Positions 33,873 to 35,513 of a DNA stretch of 35,513 nucleotides are shown here, piece after piece. The DNA is from Bacteroidia bacterium (GTDB lineage Bacteria; Bacteroidota; Bacteroidia; Bacteroidales; UBA932), in assembly GCA_030529945.1 (NCBI GenBank), contig JAUMVX010000024.1, positions 1 to 35,513 of the forward strand, in the 5' to 3' direction. How positions within the stretch are numbered: position 1 is the stretch's first letter; each line of letters starts with the position of its first letter. A program made the position numbers and the translations under genes. The notes below the pieces were generated by a model that was not told the DNA's origin, made no database searches, and worked only from the letters and a program-made list of their open reading frames with translations.

Positions 33873-35159
33873 ATGAGCAATTATAAGATAAGAGTCGCCG
33901 ATACTATCCTTAAAGATAACCTGGAAGCTGCCGGTCTGGTCCTGATTGAAGGAACCAAATGGTGCGGAAAGACCACCACGGCAGAACAGCAGGCGGGGAG
34001 TGTAGTGTATATGAACGATCCGGCAAATTCCGGAACATACATTACGTTGGCGCAGACTTCACCGGGGCTTCTGCTGAGGGGTGAAACTCCACGTTTGGTT
34101 GACGAGTGGCAGGATGCCCCCGAACTCTGGGATGCAGCCAGATTTGAGGTGGATCATCGCGACGAGAAGACAGCCCAATTCATATTCACCGGTTCGACCG
34201 TCATTCCGGAAGAAAAACGGGAAAAGATAAAACATACCGGGACCGGACGTGCGGCGTGGATAAAGATGCGCCCGATGAGCCTTTGGGAGTCCGGAGAATC
34301 TAATGGCGACTTGAGTCTCAGTAAGTTGTTTGCCGGGGAAACGGAAACCGCTTATCCTTCGAATAATCTGCAGATAGATGACCTGGCCTGGCTCATATGC
34401 CGCGGCGGATGGCCGGCCGCATTGTCTATGTCCAGAAAAGGAGCTCTCCGCCAATCGTTCAATTATATCGATGCTATTGCCGGTACGGATATTTCAGCCG
34501 TGGATGATGTGGAACGGGACAGGGATTTTACACTGCGTCTGCTCAGAAGCTATGCCCGCTTTCAAGGCGCTCAAGCTTCGGTAACTTCCATCTACGAAGA
34601 CCTCAAAACCAATGCGGCCGGTTCGATGACGACGGATACCATTACATCATACATAACGGCACTCAAGAAGCTTTATGTCATAGAGGACGCTCCGGCCTGG
34701 AATCCTAATCTCCGCTCAAAGACAGCCATAAGAACATCGGATACTCGTTATTTCGTGGACCCTTCGATAGGCGCAGCTGCATTAGGTATCGGCCCCGGAG
34801 ACCTCCTGTCAGACTTGAATACAATGGGGTTTCTTTTTGAAGCCCTGTGTGTCAGGGACTTGCGTGTATATGTTGAGGCGCTTGACGGAAATCTCCATCA
34901 TTATAGAGATAAAAATAATCTTGAGTGTGATGCTGTTCTGCACTTGAGGGATGGCAGATACGGTCTGGTGGAAATCAAGCTCGGGGGAGATAAGCTCATC
35001 GAAGAAGGAGCTTATACCTTGAAGTTGCTGACTTCGAAACTTGATATGGTAAGGATGAAGGCGCCTTCATTTCTGATGGTGCTGACAGGCACAGGCTCTT
35101 ATGCTCATAAACGTGAGGATGGCGTCTGGGTCGTGCCGATAGGATGTTTGAAGCCTTAG
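33873..35159 (+). CDS. DUF4143-type AAA ATPase
   Basis: 428 residues. The P-loop is GTKWCGKTTTA (Walker A, about 27-37), then the acid pair in RLVDEWQDAPELWD in place of a standard Walker B, and TAQFIFTGSTVI. The C-terminal DUF4143 region ends LECDAVLHLRDGRYGLVEIKLGG, whose Asp and EIK resemble a PD-(D/E)XK core. These ATPases are frequent, mobile and functionally uncharacterised; some call them archaeal-type ATPases or ATP-binding proteins of the accessory genome. Codon use is more AT-rich than the housekeeping genes. Divergent from the other ATPase across a repeat-rich region. The ATG at 33873 fits the N-terminus and the promoter. Confidence 0.88.
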   Translation: MSNYKIRVADTILKDNLEAAGLVLIEGTKWCGKTTTAEQQAGSVVYMNDPANSGTYITLAQTSPGLLLRGETPRLVDEWQDAPELWDAARFEVDHRDEKTAQFIFTGSTVIPEEKREKIKHTGTGRAAWIKMRPMSLWESGESNGDLSLSKLFAGETETAYPSNNLQIDDLAWLICRGGWPAALSMSRKGALRQSFNYIDAIAGTDISAVDDVERDRDFTLRLLRSYARFQGAQASVTSIYEDLKTNAAGSMTTDTITSYITALKKLYVIEDAPAWNPNLRSKTAIRTSDTRYFVDPSIGAAALGIGPGDLLSDLNTMGFLFEALCVRDLRVYVEALDGNLHHYRDKNNLECDAVLHLRDGRYGLVEIKLGGDKLIEEGAYTLKLLTSKLDMVRMKAPSFLMVLTGTGSYAHKREDGVWVVPIGCLKP

Positions 35160-35193
35160 TCTTTGCCGGAACCTACTATTCTCCTTAAAAAGA

Positions 35194-35224
35194 TTTGTAA
35201 TCCGCGACAAAAAGGATATATTTG
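35194..35224 (+). promoter_or_regulatory. Promoter upstream of a structured non-coding region
   Basis: Exact -7 box TATATTTG (35217-35224) with TTTG at 35194-35197, 19 bases upstream, among the best-formed promoters in the window. No open reading frame starts within reach; the transcript (from about 35229) would run into the hairpin region. Confidence 0.72.
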
Positions 35225-35264
35225 CAGAGGAAAGAACAGGCTATTAGAAAAATATTTATAAACA

Positions 35265-35400
35265 GGCGTTAATGTCCGTGCTTCCTTGAAACTTCGACAT
35301 CTTCAACAGTAGCACAACGGAATTAACGCCCACGTGTTCGAAATGAACTCGTGGGCTTATCCGTTGGAATGTGCTACAGGTTGTCGAAGACCTCAAGGAG
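35265..35400 (+). ncRNA. Candidate structured RNA: long rod hairpin with a competing stem
   Basis: Blocks pair in nested order: CTTCCTTGA (35281-35289) with TCAAGGAG (35393-35400, one bulge); CTTCGACA (35292-35299) with TGTCGAAG (35382-35389); GTAGCAC (35309-35315) with GTGCTAC (35371-35377); AACGG (35316-35320) with CCGTT (35361-35365); CCCACG (35329-35334) with CGTGGG (35350-35355); GTTC (35336-35339) with GAAC (35345-35348). Alternatively GGCGTTAAT (35265-35273) pairs with ATTAACGCC (35322-35330), which excludes part of the rod. The strand is assigned from the promoter at 35217. A T5 run at 35422-35426 may mark the end, giving about 197 bases. It could be a 6S-like RNA, a leader of a gene beyond the window, or an element end. 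Confidence 0.5.
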
Positions 35401-35513
35401 CAGACCAATGAGTAAGTCCACTTTTTGTATGCTCTCAAGAATATATTCTAACATTCAATCACGTGACTTTAACCAATTTTTGTACAATTAACTCTCCAGC
35501 TTGACGGTCTTGG

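Noticed and set aside
35265-35400. Integron attC site
   Set aside because: The stem-loop layout is similar, but the ends do not fit the RYYYAAC and GTTRRRY core sites and no integrase is visible.
35265-35426. Retron msr-msd RNA
   Set aside because: The rod hairpin would fit loosely, but no reverse transcriptase is in the window; left open only because the window ends here.

Overview
The window is chromosomal DNA from a GC-rich member of the Bacteroidota, most likely order Bacteroidales. The evidence is the recurring TAnnTTTG -7 promoter box (often with TTG or TTTG about 20 bases upstream), the absence of Shine-Dalgarno-type starts, and family content typical of the phylum: GSCFA protein, alpha-2-macroglobulin next to PbpC, type Vd-like patatin, HsdR-N orphan, and polyamine ABC genes. 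Genus is uncertain; a Rikenellaceae-like or uncultured relative would fit the base composition.

Layout. (1) 175-804 upp, converging on a polyamine transporter operon transcribed leftward (potA-potB-potC-potD, 5203 to 904); a perfect 44-bp palindrome separates them. (2) cca, divergent from potA, then tRNA-Glu(CTC) with a bidirectional terminator. (3) A leftward pair: outer-membrane barrel protein plus 5'-nucleotidase lipoprotein. (4) Rightward: GSCFA protein; a YtrA-type module (ATPase, permease, GntR regulator); a small lipoprotein. (5) A leftward cell-envelope block: HsdR-N-domain protein, very large alpha-2-macroglobulin lipoprotein, penicillin-binding protein 1C. (6) Rightward: lemA with a DUF2207 protein; recA-trpS-rlmN; patatin/barrel protein-recX-rfbD-rnhA, with start and stop codons overlapping at recA/trpS, recX/rfbD and rfbD/rnhA. 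(7) From about 32.15 kb the sequence becomes visibly more AT-rich and holds two divergent AAA ATPase genes (ATPase_2/DUF234 and DUF4143 types). Each ends in a nuclease-like domain, and the 347 bases between them are packed with repeats. (8) The last 354 bases hold no gene, but carry a well-formed promoter followed by a 120-base imperfect hairpin with a competing alternative stem.

How the parts work together: most of the window is housekeeping (pyrimidine salvage, polyamine uptake, tRNA maturation, DNA repair, tRNA charging, rRNA/tRNA methylation) and envelope maintenance (A2M with PbpC, secreted nucleotidase, barrel proteins). The accessory part is the right-hand end.

The most striking observation is genome-scale: reading the whole window I found no occurrence of the tetranucleotide CATG, where about 139 would be expected under equal base use. 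Codons before ATG end in T or another base where the genome otherwise prefers C. Other unexplained signals are the putative structured RNA at the right edge, three tandem 23-bp repeats in front of a predicted leaderless ATPase gene, and a large inverted repeat in front of recA. All were found by eye; none has been tested by computation or database search.
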